In this document: positions 1-6,693 of the stretch, in pieces
Layout: every line of letters starts with the position of its first letter
How positions within the stretch are numbered: position 1 is the stretch's first letter
Assembly (NCBI GenBank): GCA_944358275.1
Contig: CALVQZ010000142.1
Location: forward strand, 1 to 9,434
DNA: 9,434 nt
From: an uncultured Bacilli bacterium
GTDB lineage: Bacteria > Bacillota_I > Bacilli_A > RF39 > UBA660
Direction of reading: 5' to 3'
Translations under genes and position numbers: made by a program
Notes under the pieces: generated by a model
Database searches by the model: none
Told to the model about the DNA's origin: nothing
The model's input: the letters and a program-made list of their open reading frames with translations, nothing else

Positions 1-516
1 ATATCTACTGGTGAAAGTGTGGATGTAGATGAAGTTAAAAAGATGACTGATCTAATTAACAATTTGCTTGTAGGAACTTTATTAGATGATATAAACAAAA
101 AGTTAGAACTTGAAATTAAACCAATAATAGGAAAATACATTAAACAACAAGAAATGATATATAATATGTTTTATAATGCATTTAATGAAATGACATTAAA
201 GAAAGAAAACTATCATTTTTCTGGTAAAACAAATATGTTAAAAGCTCCTGAGTTTGATAATGTTGATAAGATTAGAAACATTATTGATAAATTAGAAGAT
301 AGTGATGTTATTTCTAGTATTGAAGAAAATGATTCAGGTATAAATGTTTATATTGGAGATGAGTCTAAAATAGATAGTGATGTTACTGTTATTAAGACTA
401 AGTATTCTAAAGATAAAGAAGAAGGTACTATTGCTATTATTGGACCAAAAAGAATGAATTATGACAGAGTTATTGGTATGCTTGAGTTTATAAAAGGTGA
501 GATTGAGAAAAAATGA
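1..516 (+). CDS. hrcA: HrcA heat-inducible transcription repressor, C-terminal half (5' end outside window)
   Basis: Frame 1 is open from the first base of the window to a TGA at 514-516, giving about 171 residues. HrcA proteins are usually near 340 aa, so this is roughly the C-terminal half; the N-terminal winged-helix DNA-binding part lies upstream. Recognition rests on the GAF-like/C-terminal region: a YIGDES segment followed by the family signature near the end, IIGPKRMNYDRVIGMLEFI. HrcA binds CIRCE inverted repeats upstream of hrcA/groE operons and is kept active by GroEL. No CIRCE element is expected or seen here, since the operon promoter is upstream of the window. The GTG at 19 is internal and not a start. 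The TGA stop overlaps the grpE ribosome binding site, consistent with one transcript. This is also the only TGA stop among the complete genes. Confidence 0.93.
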   Translation: MSTGESVDVDEVKKMTDLINNLLVGTLLDDINKKLELEIKPIIGKYIKQQEMIYNMFYNAFNEMTLKKENYHFSGKTNMLKAPEFDNVDKIRNIIDKLEDSDVISSIEENDSGINVYIGDESKIDSDVTVIKTKYSKDKEEGTIAIIGPKRMNYDRVIGMLEFIKGEIEKK

Positions 517-524
517 GGTGACAT

Positions 525-1067
525 ATGACAGAAGAAAAAATAAAGACTGAAGAAGTCAAAGATGAAGTTAAAGATGTAAAAAAGAAAGAACCTAGTGAGA
601 TAGATATTTTAAATAAGAATATTGAAGAGTTAAAAAATCAAGTTAAGGCACTTGAAGAAAAAGCTCTATATAAAGATGCTGAACTAATCAACTATAGGAA
701 AAGAAAAGATGATGAAGTATCTAATATGATGAAGTATGCTAATGCTGATATGATATTACAAATATTAACTATAGTTGATGATTTTGAAAGAGCTATATCT
801 TTAGATGATAATATTTTGGATGATGAAGTTTCTAAATTCTTAAGTGGATTTAAAATGATTTATTCAAGACTTATTAAAATGCTAACAGATAGCGAAGTAA
901 AGGAAATTGAAGCACTAAATAAACCGTTTGATCCTACTTATCATCAAGCAGTGTTTACTGTTAAAGAAGAGGGTGTAGATTCAAACATAGTATTAGAAGT
1001 ATTACAAAAGGGGTATATATATAAGGACAAGGTAATACGTCCAGCTATGGTAAAGGTAAGTGAATAA
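525..1067 (+). CDS. grpE: GrpE, nucleotide exchange factor for DnaK
   Basis: The 180-aa product has the normal Firmicutes GrpE length. A lysine/glutamate-rich N-terminus (1-25) leads into a long helix/coiled coil (about 26-65, with the YRKRKDDE segment at 57-64). The conserved core follows: DDFERAI at 85-91, NKPFDPTYHQAV at 132-143, and a C-terminal beta part QKGYIYKDKVIRPAMVKVS at 161-179. GrpE dimers open the DnaK ATPase domain to release ADP, and in many bacteria the coiled coil acts as a thermosensor. The ATG at 525 has a GAGGTG Shine-Dalgarno at 515-520 with 4 nt spacing, overlapping the hrcA stop. The stop TAA (1065-1067) is one base before the start of the next ORF. Confidence 0.96.
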   Translation: MTEEKIKTEEVKDEVKDVKKKEPSEIDILNKNIEELKNQVKALEEKALYKDAELINYRKRKDDEVSNMMKYANADMILQILTIVDDFERAISLDDNILDDEVSKFLSGFKMIYSRLIKMLTDSEVKEIEALNKPFDPTYHQAVFTVKEEGVDSNIVLEVLQKGYIYKDKVIRPAMVKVSE

Positions 1068-1068
1068 A

Positions 1069-1392
1069 ATGAATAAAGATAAAAATATAAAAATGGCAAT
1101 GATGTATTCATATCTTTTAGCTAGATGCCATGAACATGATGGCTTTACTGAGGAAGATATTGAAAATATTCAAGATGATAAAGTTAGTAGTTGTCAAATA
1201 GATTTGTATAAAAAAATTATAAATATGCTTGCAAATGGAAGTAGTTATGATGAAATTACACAGTTTATAGATGACTATACTATAACAGGTTATGAATTAC
1301 CTGAAAGTAAAAAAACATATGTTAAATCAAAAGCTAAAATAGATTTAACAAGAAGGAAAATGAGTTTTAAAGGAGAGGATAATTATGAGTAA
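1069..1392 (+). CDS. Uncharacterised 107-aa protein between grpE and dnaK
   Basis: I do not recognise this protein. It starts most plausibly at ATG 1069, one base after the grpE stop, with AAGG at 1053-1056 as a weak, rather distant ribosome binding site. A GTG at 1060 would overlap grpE by 8 nt but sits only 3 nt from that motif. The product is soluble and mostly helical in appearance, with no membrane segment or signal peptide. An N-terminal helix rich in Met/Tyr/Leu (8-19) precedes an acidic stretch (22-38), a hydrophobic helix IDLYKKIINML (44-54), another acidic stretch (61-70), and a basic tail (81-98). Cysteines are at 20 and 42 only, so there is no zinc motif. Its 3' end overlaps the dnaK start by 8 nt (ATGAGTAA), which indicates translational coupling. 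Position alone suggests a link to the Hsp70 cycle; that is inference. Confidence 0.82.
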   Translation: MNKDKNIKMAMMYSYLLARCHEHDGFTEEDIENIQDDKVSSCQIDLYKKIINMLANGSSYDEITQFIDDYTITGYELPESKKTYVKSKAKIDLTRRKMSFKGEDNYE

Positions 1393-3205
1393 AATAATAG
1401 GTATTGATTTAGGTACAACAAATAGTTGTGTATGTGTGTTAGAGGCAGGTGAATCTAAAGTTATTCCAAATCCAGAAGGTGGAAGAACAACACCATCTGT
1501 AGTAGCATTCAAAAATGGTGAAAAAATAGTAGGTGATGCAGCTAAAAGACAAATGGTTACTAATCCTAACACTATTTCATCAATTAAAAGATTGATGGGA
1601 ACAAATAAGAAAGTTGAAGCAGAAGGTAAAAAATATACTCCAGAAGAAATAAGTGCAATGATATTATCTTATATGAAAGATTATGCTGAAGCTTATTTAG
1701 GTGAAAAAGTAAATAAAGCTGTTATTACAGTACCAGCATACTTTAACGATTCACAAAGACAAGCTACAAAGAATGCTGGTAAAATAGCAGGACTTGAAGT
1801 AGAAAGAATAATAAACGAACCAACTGCAGCAGCACTTGCATATGGTCTTGATAAACAAGATGATGCTCAAACAATTTTAGTATACGACTTAGGTGGAGGT
1901 ACATTCGATGTTTCTATACTTGAATTAGGTGATGGAGTATTTGAAGTTAAATCTACAAGTGGTAATAATAAACTTGGTGGAGATGATTTTGATGAGAGAA
2001 TCATGGATTATTTAGTTGAAACATTTAAAAAGGAAAATGGTATTGACTTAAGTAAAGATAAAATGGCAATGCAAAGATTAAAAGATGCAGCAGAAAAAGC
2101 AAAGAAAGATTTAAGTGGTGTAAGTACTACACAAATTAGTTTACCATTTATATCACAAGGAACTGATGGACCACTTCATCTTGAATTAAGTTTGACAAGA
2201 GCTAAATTTGAAGATTTAATTAGAGATTTAGTTGAATCTACATTAGATCCAGTTAAAAAAGCATTAAAAGATGCTAAGTTAAGTAAAAATGATATAGATA
2301 AAGTAATATTAGTTGGTGGATCTACTCGTATACCAATGGTACAAGAGCTAATTAAAAAAGAACTTGGAAAAGAACCACACAAAGGAGTTAATCCAGATGA
2401 AGTAGTTGCAATGGGTGCTGCTATTCAAGGTGGAGTTTTAACAGGTGAAGTTAACGATATAGTTTTACTAGATGTTACACCACTTTCACTTGGTATAGAA
2501 ACTTTAGGTGGTATAAACACTGTTTTAATAGATAGAAATACAACTATTCCAACAAGTAAGAGTCAAATATTTTCAACTGCAGCAGATAATCAACCAGCAG
2601 TAGATATTCACGTATTACAAGGCGAAAGAACGATGGCTATAGATAATAAGACATTAGGAAGATTTCAACTTACTAATATTCCACCAGCACCAAGAGGAAT
2701 ACCTCAAATAGAAGTTACATTTGACATAGATGCAAATGGAATAGTAAATGTTAAAGCAAAAGATTTAGGTACTAATAAAGAACAATCTATAACTATAACT
2801 GCATCAACTAATTTAACTGATGAAGAAATAGATAGAATGGTTAAAGAAGCAGAAGCTAATAAAGAAGCTGATAAAAAGAGAAAAGAAGAAGCTGATTTAA
2901 GAAATGAAGCAGAACAACTAATGTTTGCAACAGAAAAAGCTATTAAAGATTTAGGCGATAAAGTAGATGAAAAAGAAAAGAAAGAAGCAGAAGATTTAAT
3001 AGAAGATTTAAAGAAAGAACTAGAAGGAAATGATATCGATAAGATAAAAGATATAAAAGAAAAATTAAATGAAAAAGCTATGTCATTAGCAACAAAAGTA
3101 TACGAAGAAGCTGCTAAAAAGGCACAAGAAGAACAAGCAAATAATGATAATGAAGATAAAAAAGATGATGATGTAGTAGATGCTGAATTTGTAGATAAAG
3201 AATAA
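1385..3205 (+). CDS. dnaK: DnaK, Hsp70 molecular chaperone
   Basis: The 606-aa protein is close to the usual Firmicutes length. The N-terminal ATPase domain shows the phosphate-1 motif IGIDLGTTNS (5-14), phosphate-2 VYDLGGGTFD (166-175) and the adenosine motif VGGSTRIP (310-317). The segment around residue 80 is short compared with proteobacterial DnaK, the known Gram-positive deletion. The interdomain linker DIVLLDVTPLSLG begins near 358, followed by the beta-sandwich substrate-binding domain and a helical, Lys/Glu-rich lid. The acidic C-terminus ends in VDAEFVDKE, the kind of tail that contacts co-chaperones. The ATG at 1385 has a strong AAAGGAGAGG ribosome binding site at 1369-1378 that lies inside the preceding ORF, with an 8-nt overlap. 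DnaK works with GrpE (upstream) and DnaJ (downstream) in cytosolic protein folding. Confidence 0.98.
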   Translation: MSKIIGIDLGTTNSCVCVLEAGESKVIPNPEGGRTTPSVVAFKNGEKIVGDAAKRQMVTNPNTISSIKRLMGTNKKVEAEGKKYTPEEISAMILSYMKDYAEAYLGEKVNKAVITVPAYFNDSQRQATKNAGKIAGLEVERIINEPTAAALAYGLDKQDDAQTILVYDLGGGTFDVSILELGDGVFEVKSTSGNNKLGGDDFDERIMDYLVETFKKENGIDLSKDKMAMQRLKDAAEKAKKDLSGVSTTQISLPFISQGTDGPLHLELSLTRAKFEDLIRDLVESTLDPVKKALKDAKLSKNDIDKVILVGGSTRIPMVQELIKKELGKEPHKGVNPDEVVAMGAAIQGGVLTGEVNDIVLLDVTPLSLGIETLGGINTVLIDRNTTIPTSKSQIFSTAADNQPAVDIHVLQGERTMAIDNKTLGRFQLTNIPPAPRGIPQIEVTFDIDANGIVNVKAKDLGTNKEQSITITASTNLTDEEIDRMVKEAEANKEADKKRKEEADLRNEAEQLMFATEKAIKDLGDKVDEKEKKEAEDLIEDLKKELEGNDIDKIKDIKEKLNEKAMSLATKVYEEAAKKAQEEQANNDNEDKKDDDVVDAEFVDKE

Positions 3206-3210
3206 AAAGA

Positions 3211-3260
3211 AAGGAGAAAAAGAAGTAAAAATAACATTATTTTTACTTCTTTGTTTGAAT
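3211..3260 (+). promoter_or_regulatory. Shine-Dalgarno separated from the pepF start by a perfect hairpin
   Basis: AAGGAG at 3211-3216 is a strong ribosome binding site, but no ATG, GTG or TTG occurs at a normal distance behind it. Instead a perfect 15-bp inverted repeat follows: 3219-3233 pairs with 3238-3252 around a 4-nt loop (ACAT). The pepF ATG is at 3261. If the hairpin folds, the Shine-Dalgarno to ATG distance becomes about 10 nt (3217-3218 plus 3253-3260), which is workable. The bases immediately upstream of the ATG (GTTTGAAT) contain no ribosome binding site of their own. The same hairpin could act as a weak intrinsic terminator or attenuator after dnaK, although its T-rich stretch is in the 3' arm rather than after the stem. 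Confidence 0.6.
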
Positions 3261-5030
3261 ATGGAAAGAAATAAAATTGATAATAAATATAAATGGAATT
3301 TAGAGGATTTATACCCTGATATAGATTCATATAATAAAGATATAGATAGATTAGGTAAGTTAGTTACTGAGTTTATAGAGTACAAAGAGAAAATATTAGA
3401 AAGTGATAAAACTTTACTTGAAGTATTATTAAAAGAAGAACAAATAGAAATGATTACTAATAGACTTTATGTATATATAAATATGAAATTACATGAAGAT
3501 ACTAGAGTTAGTAAATATCAAGAGTTAGCAGGTAATTTAGATATTATTTTATCTTTAGTAAATGAGAAAACATCATTTTTTATACCAGAGTTATTAAGTA
3601 GTGATTATTCTCTTATAAAAGAATATATAAATAAAAATAAAGAACTTGAAAGATTTGAGTTTTTACTAGAAATGATATTTAATGAAAAAGATCATATTTT
3701 AAGTAAAGAAATAGAAGAAGTATTATCAAGAAGTGGTAATGTAATGTCTATTCCAGATAATGTTTTTTCTAACTTAAATGATGCTGATTTAGTATTTGAT
3801 ACTATTAAAGATGAAAATGGTAAAAAAATAGAATTAACTAAAGGTAATTATCACATTTTTAGTTCATCAAAAAATAGACCTGTTAGAAAAAAAGCATTTC
3901 ATACACTATATAAGAAATATAAAGAATTAAATAATACATTTGCAGGATTATTAAATTCCAACTTACAAGTATCAACTTTTTTAACAAAAACAAGAAAATA
4001 TCCATCCCCTTTAAATCTTTATTTAGATAGTAATAAAATAGATACAAGTATATATTATGATTTAGTTGATACAGTTAATAAAAACATAAGTAAGATGCAT
4101 AAATATATTAAGTTAAAAAAAGAATATCTAGGATTAAAAAATATGCATATGTATGATATGGCTGTAAAACTTTCTGATAAAAACGATAAAGAATATACAT
4201 ATGAAGAAGCTAAAGAATTAGTTTTAAAAGCACTTCATCCACTAGGGGATACTTATATAAAAGATTTAACTAATGCATTTAATAATAAATGGGTAGATGT
4301 ATATGAAAATACAGGTAAAAGAAGTGGAGCATATTCTTGGGGATGTTATAATGCTCATCCATATGTACTTTTAAATTATCAATCAAAATATCAAGATGTA
4401 TCCACTTTAGCGCATGAAATGGGACATGCTATGCATAGATATTATTCTAATTTAAATCAAGATTACTTTTATAGTGATAATGCAATATTTGTAGCAGAAA
4501 TCGCATCAACAGTAAATGAAATGTTACTTAACTTTTATATGTTAAATAAAATAGATGATAAAGAAGAAAAGAAGAATATAATAAATGAAATGTTAGATGA
4601 TATTAAAAATACAATTTTTAGACAAACAATGTTTGCAGAATTTGAATTAGATATACATAATATGTGTTATAATGGAGAAGCACTTAGTGGGGAAAAACTT
4701 AATAATTTATATCTAGATTTAGTAAAGAAATATCATAAAGGCATAACGGTAGATGAAGATATAAAATATGAATGGTCTAGAATACCTCATTTTTATACAC
4801 CATTTTATGTTTATCAATATGCAACAGGTCTTTCTATTGCACTTACAATAGCTAAAAAAATAAGTGCTGGGGATAAAGATATGTTAGAAAAATATTTAAC
4901 TTTCCTAAAGAGTGGTTCAAATGATTACCCAACTAAATTAGTAGAAAAGATGGGTATAAATATTAAAGAAGCAGTTAATAGTGCACTTTCTACATTTGAA
5001 GAACTTATAGATGAATATAAAAAATTATAA
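3261..5030 (+). CDS. pepF: Oligoendopeptidase F, M3-family zinc metallopeptidase
   Basis: The 589-aa product matches PepF in length and architecture. It begins with the typical KWNLEDLYPD block (residues about 11-20), continues through the helical N-terminal lobe, and carries the M3 active site HEMGH at 385-389. H385 and H389 are zinc ligands and E386 is the catalytic base; E413 in FVAEIAST is the probable third ligand. Other family blocks are RSGAYSWGCYNAHPYVLLNY shortly before the active site and RIPHFYTPFYVYQYATG near the C-terminus. No signal peptide is present, so it is a cytosolic enzyme that hydrolyses short oligopeptides. ATG 3261 is preferred over TTG 3255, because the protein then starts where PepF proteins normally do. 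The next gene, dnaJ, begins 12 nt after the stop with no terminator between them, so the two are probably co-transcribed. Confidence 0.95.
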   Translation: MERNKIDNKYKWNLEDLYPDIDSYNKDIDRLGKLVTEFIEYKEKILESDKTLLEVLLKEEQIEMITNRLYVYINMKLHEDTRVSKYQELAGNLDIILSLVNEKTSFFIPELLSSDYSLIKEYINKNKELERFEFLLEMIFNEKDHILSKEIEEVLSRSGNVMSIPDNVFSNLNDADLVFDTIKDENGKKIELTKGNYHIFSSSKNRPVRKKAFHTLYKKYKELNNTFAGLLNSNLQVSTFLTKTRKYPSPLNLYLDSNKIDTSIYYDLVDTVNKNISKMHKYIKLKKEYLGLKNMHMYDMAVKLSDKNDKEYTYEEAKELVLKALHPLGDTYIKDLTNAFNNKWVDVYENTGKRSGAYSWGCYNAHPYVLLNYQSKYQDVSTLAHEMGHAMHRYYSNLNQDYFYSDNAIFVAEIASTVNEMLLNFYMLNKIDDKEEKKNIINEMLDDIKNTIFRQTMFAEFELDIHNMCYNGEALSGEKLNNLYLDLVKKYHKGITVDEDIKYEWSRIPHFYTPFYVYQYATGLSIALTIAKKISAGDKDMLEKYLTFLKSGSNDYPTKLVEKMGINIKEAVNSALSTFEELIDEYKKL

Positions 5031-5042
5031 CAAGGTGGTAGT

Positions 5043-6158
5043 ATGAATAAAAAAGATTATTATGAAGTATTAGGTGTATCAAAAGATGCATCTGATGCAG
5101 AAATTAAAAGTGCTTTTAGAAAATTGGCAAAAAAATATCATCCGGATGTTTCAAAAGAACCGGATGCTGCAGAAAAATTTAAAGAAGCACAAGAAGCTTA
5201 TGCAGTTTTATCAGATAAGCAAAAAAGAAGTCAATATGATAGGTTTGGACACCAAGCATTCAATAATATGGGTGGTGGTGGATCATCAGCAGGATTTGAT
5301 TTTAGTGGATTTGATTTTAGCGATATATTCGATGACTTATTCGGTTCTTCCTTTGGCTTTTCTAGTAAAAGTAGTTCAAAAGGAAGAAGAGGTAATGATG
5401 TAAGTCTAACTATGAAGATTACATTTGAAGAAGCAGTTTATGGTTGTGAAAAAGAAATAGAATTAGAACATTATGCTAAATGTGAAAATTGTAATGGAAA
5501 AGGTGGACTTAAAGAAGAAAGATGTAAATATTGTCATGGTACTGGAACAATAACACAAGAACAAAGAACAATATTAGGAACATATATGACAAGAACTACA
5601 TGTCCATATTGTAAAGGAGAAGGAGTATCTTATAAAGAAGAATGTAGTAAATGCAAAGGAAAAGGTATAATAAGACAAAGAGAAAAGAAAAAAATAAAAA
5701 TACCAGCAGGTATAGATACAGGTAATCAATTAAGAATACCTGGATATGGAATGGCTGGCTATAATGGTGGTGCTAATGGAGATGCATATATATCATTTAC
5801 AGTTACTTCACACGAGCTATTTAAAAGAGATGAATACGATGTAATATTAGAACTACCTATAACAATAACAGAAGCAATACTGGGTTCTAAAAAAGAAATA
5901 CCTACACTATATGGAAATGTAACATTAAATATAGATTCAGGCACTCAAAGCGGTGAAAAACAAAGACTAAGAGGAAAAGGTATAGAAAACCCTAATACAA
6001 AAAGAAAAGGAGATATGTATGTTATTTTTAAAGTAATAATACCAAATAGATTAGATAGGACGCAAAAAGATTTAATAGCAAAACTATCTAAAACAGACTT
6101 AGATAGTAGTGCTGAATTTACAAAATTTAATAATTATTTAAGAAAGAGTAAATATTAA
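5043..6158 (+). CDS. dnaJ: DnaJ, Hsp40 co-chaperone
   Basis: This is a complete type I DnaJ of 371 aa. The J domain occupies 1-70 with the HPD motif at 33-35 that stimulates the DnaK ATPase. A Gly/Phe-rich linker spans about 77-110 (GGGGSS, repeated FDFSGFDFS). Four zinc-finger repeats follow at 147 (CENCNGKG), 161 (CKYCHGTG), 187 (CPYCKGEG) and 201 (CSKCKGKG), each with both cysteines intact. The C-terminal substrate-binding beta domains complete the protein. DnaJ delivers unfolded clients to DnaK. The ribosome binding site AAGGTGG at 5032-5038 is 4 nt from the ATG. It is the last gene of the heat-shock operon, being followed directly by a strong terminator. Confidence 0.97.
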   Translation: MNKKDYYEVLGVSKDASDAEIKSAFRKLAKKYHPDVSKEPDAAEKFKEAQEAYAVLSDKQKRSQYDRFGHQAFNNMGGGGSSAGFDFSGFDFSDIFDDLFGSSFGFSSKSSSKGRRGNDVSLTMKITFEEAVYGCEKEIELEHYAKCENCNGKGGLKEERCKYCHGTGTITQEQRTILGTYMTRTTCPYCKGEGVSYKEECSKCKGKGIIRQREKKKIKIPAGIDTGNQLRIPGYGMAGYNGGANGDAYISFTVTSHELFKRDEYDVILELPITITEAILGSKKEIPTLYGNVTLNIDSGTQSGEKQRLRGKGIENPNTKRKGDMYVIFKVIIPNRLDRTQKDLIAKLSKTDLDSSAEFTKFNNYLRKSKY

Positions 6159-6162
6159 AATC

Positions 6163-6200
6163 AAAGTACATAAGAATTATAAAATTCAATGTGCTTTTTT
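6163..6200 (+). terminator. Intrinsic terminator of the heat-shock operon
   Basis: A hairpin begins 5 nt after the dnaJ stop. The outer stem AAAGTACAT (6163-6171) pairs with ATGTGCTTT (6189-6197), including one G-T pair. An inner stem GAATT (6174-6178) pairs with AATTC (6183-6187) around an ATAA loop. The 3' arm runs into six T residues (6195-6200). This is a classical Rho-independent terminator and marks the end of the operon. Confidence 0.88.
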
Positions 6201-6302
6201 AATTGTGGTAAATAGTTATAAATATAAAATTTATAATACATAGATAGCAATCTGATAAATACTTATTTTTTGCTAAAAAGTTAAATATTAATAGTTTGAA
6301 AA

Positions 6303-6370
6303 AATTACTAAATAATAAAATGGATTTATAATAGTAGAATTACTAACAAGTAATAATAATATTAGTAATT
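6303..6370. repeat. Short AATTACTAA direct and inverted repeats
   Basis: The 9-mer AATTACTAA occurs at 6303-6311 and 6338-6346 (35-bp spacing). Its reverse complement TTAGTAATT lies at 6362-6370. The second and third copies could form a 9-bp stem with a 15-nt loop. The surrounding sequence is almost pure A/T plus TAG/TAA triplets, so chance or low-complexity origin is quite possible. Confidence 0.35.
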
Positions 6371-6374
6371 AGTA

Positions 6375-6595
6375 GTATCACAAGTATTTGAAACAGTAGA
6401 AAAATTAAAAAAAGTATACTAGAACTATCATCAAACAAAAATGCATCAAGTAAAAAACTTTTATATGCCAAAACAGATACTAGAGAAAAATGGAGGATAT
6501 ATACCGGTAAAGCAACAAAGTTTAGTGCAAGTGTTATTTCGAAAGTAGTTGTGAGTGTTATATTGATAGTTGCATTTTGCTTTCAGACTTTATAA
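6375..6595 (+). pseudogene. Possible decayed ORF ending in a hydrophobic segment
   Basis: One frame reads VSQVFETVEKLKKVY from 6375 before a TAG at 6420-6422. A neighbouring frame is open from 6392 to TAA at 6593-6595. It contains REKWRIYTGK and finishes with a strongly hydrophobic stretch, VISKVVVSVILIVAF, that looks like a membrane segment. No ATG, GTG or TTG with a ribosome binding site begins this frame. A single-base frameshift near 6400-6420 could join the two pieces into a roughly 70-residue C-terminal remnant. The parent family is not recognised. A third overlapping frame (ATG 6441 to TAG 6546-6548) also reads protein-like, which weakens the case for any one of them. Confidence 0.3.
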
Positions 6596-6612
6596 TTTTT
6601 TATAATTATCTA

Positions 6613-6641
6613 TTTATTTAAATTCTATTTTGTGATAGAAT
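6613..6641 (+). promoter_or_regulatory. Candidate extended -10 promoter for the secretion operon
   Basis: TGATAGAAT at 6633-6641 is an extended -10 element (TGn plus TAGAAT, one mismatch from TATAAT). A weak -35 candidate, TTTATT, is at 6613-6618 with a 17-nt spacer. The start of transcription would be near 6648, about 45 nt before the first gene of the operon. It lies downstream of the dnaJ terminator, so the secretion genes need a promoter here. In such AT-rich DNA, -10-like matches are common, so confidence is moderate. Confidence 0.5.
6622..6641. promoter_or_regulatory. Perfect 7-bp inverted repeat over the -10, possible operator
   Basis: ATTCTAT at 6622-6628 and ATAGAAT at 6635-6641 are exact reverse complements separated by TTTGTG. 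The right arm is the -10 hexamer plus its preceding base. A 20-bp dyad placed here would let a dimeric repressor block polymerase, as HTH regulators of conjugative elements often do. No regulator gene is present in the window. As RNA it would lie at or before the transcription start, so a transcript hairpin is less likely. Confidence 0.45.
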
Positions 6642-6693
6642 AGACTTAGTTATTATATGAGTTTATTTGTATAAAAGGGAAGTGAGGTTTATA

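Larger units (their letters stand above)
6201..6621. other. Long AT-rich intergenic stretch, no intact gene
   Basis: All six frames are broken by frequent stops and none shows a recognisable start with a ribosome binding site. The stretch contains a small cluster of AATTACTAA-type repeats (6303-6370), a possible decayed reading frame (6375-6595), and A/T homopolymers. No tRNA or other structured RNA was recognised. It separates the chaperone operon from the secretion-system operon and is the most likely place for an element boundary, although no attachment-site pair can be demonstrated from this window alone. Confidence 0.6.

Noticed and set aside
514..516. TGA as tryptophan (mycoplasma code)
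   Set aside because: TGA falls exactly at the expected end of HrcA and overlaps the grpE ribosome binding site; tryptophans elsewhere use TGG and no gene has an internal TGA.
3219..3252. Hairpin read purely as the dnaK terminator
   Set aside because: The stem is nearly all A-T and is followed by GTTTGAATATGG rather than a T tract, so strong termination is unlikely; retained as a possible attenuator alongside the initiation-bridging idea.
2704..3330. 208-codon open frame on the minus strand
   Set aside because: It lies opposite the lid-coding part of dnaK; its Ser/Phe/Leu-rich translation is what antisense of a Lys/Glu-rich AT-rich gene gives. No ribosome binding site or recognisable family.
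5074..5403. 109-codon + strand frame inside dnaJ
   Set aside because: Out-of-frame shadow of the J domain and G/F region; the dnaJ frame is complete with all motifs.
6441..6548. 34-codon ORF beginning at ATG 6441, with a fairly protein-like translation
   Set aside because: No ribosome binding site precedes the ATG, the product is very short, and it overlaps the longer hydrophobic-ended frame. Kept only as part of the possible relic.
6667..6693. Upstream TTG start adding nine residues to the VirB6-like protein
   Set aside because: No Shine-Dalgarno ahead of the TTG, whereas the ATG at 6694 has GTGAGG at good spacing; the added residues are encoded by the ribosome binding site region itself.
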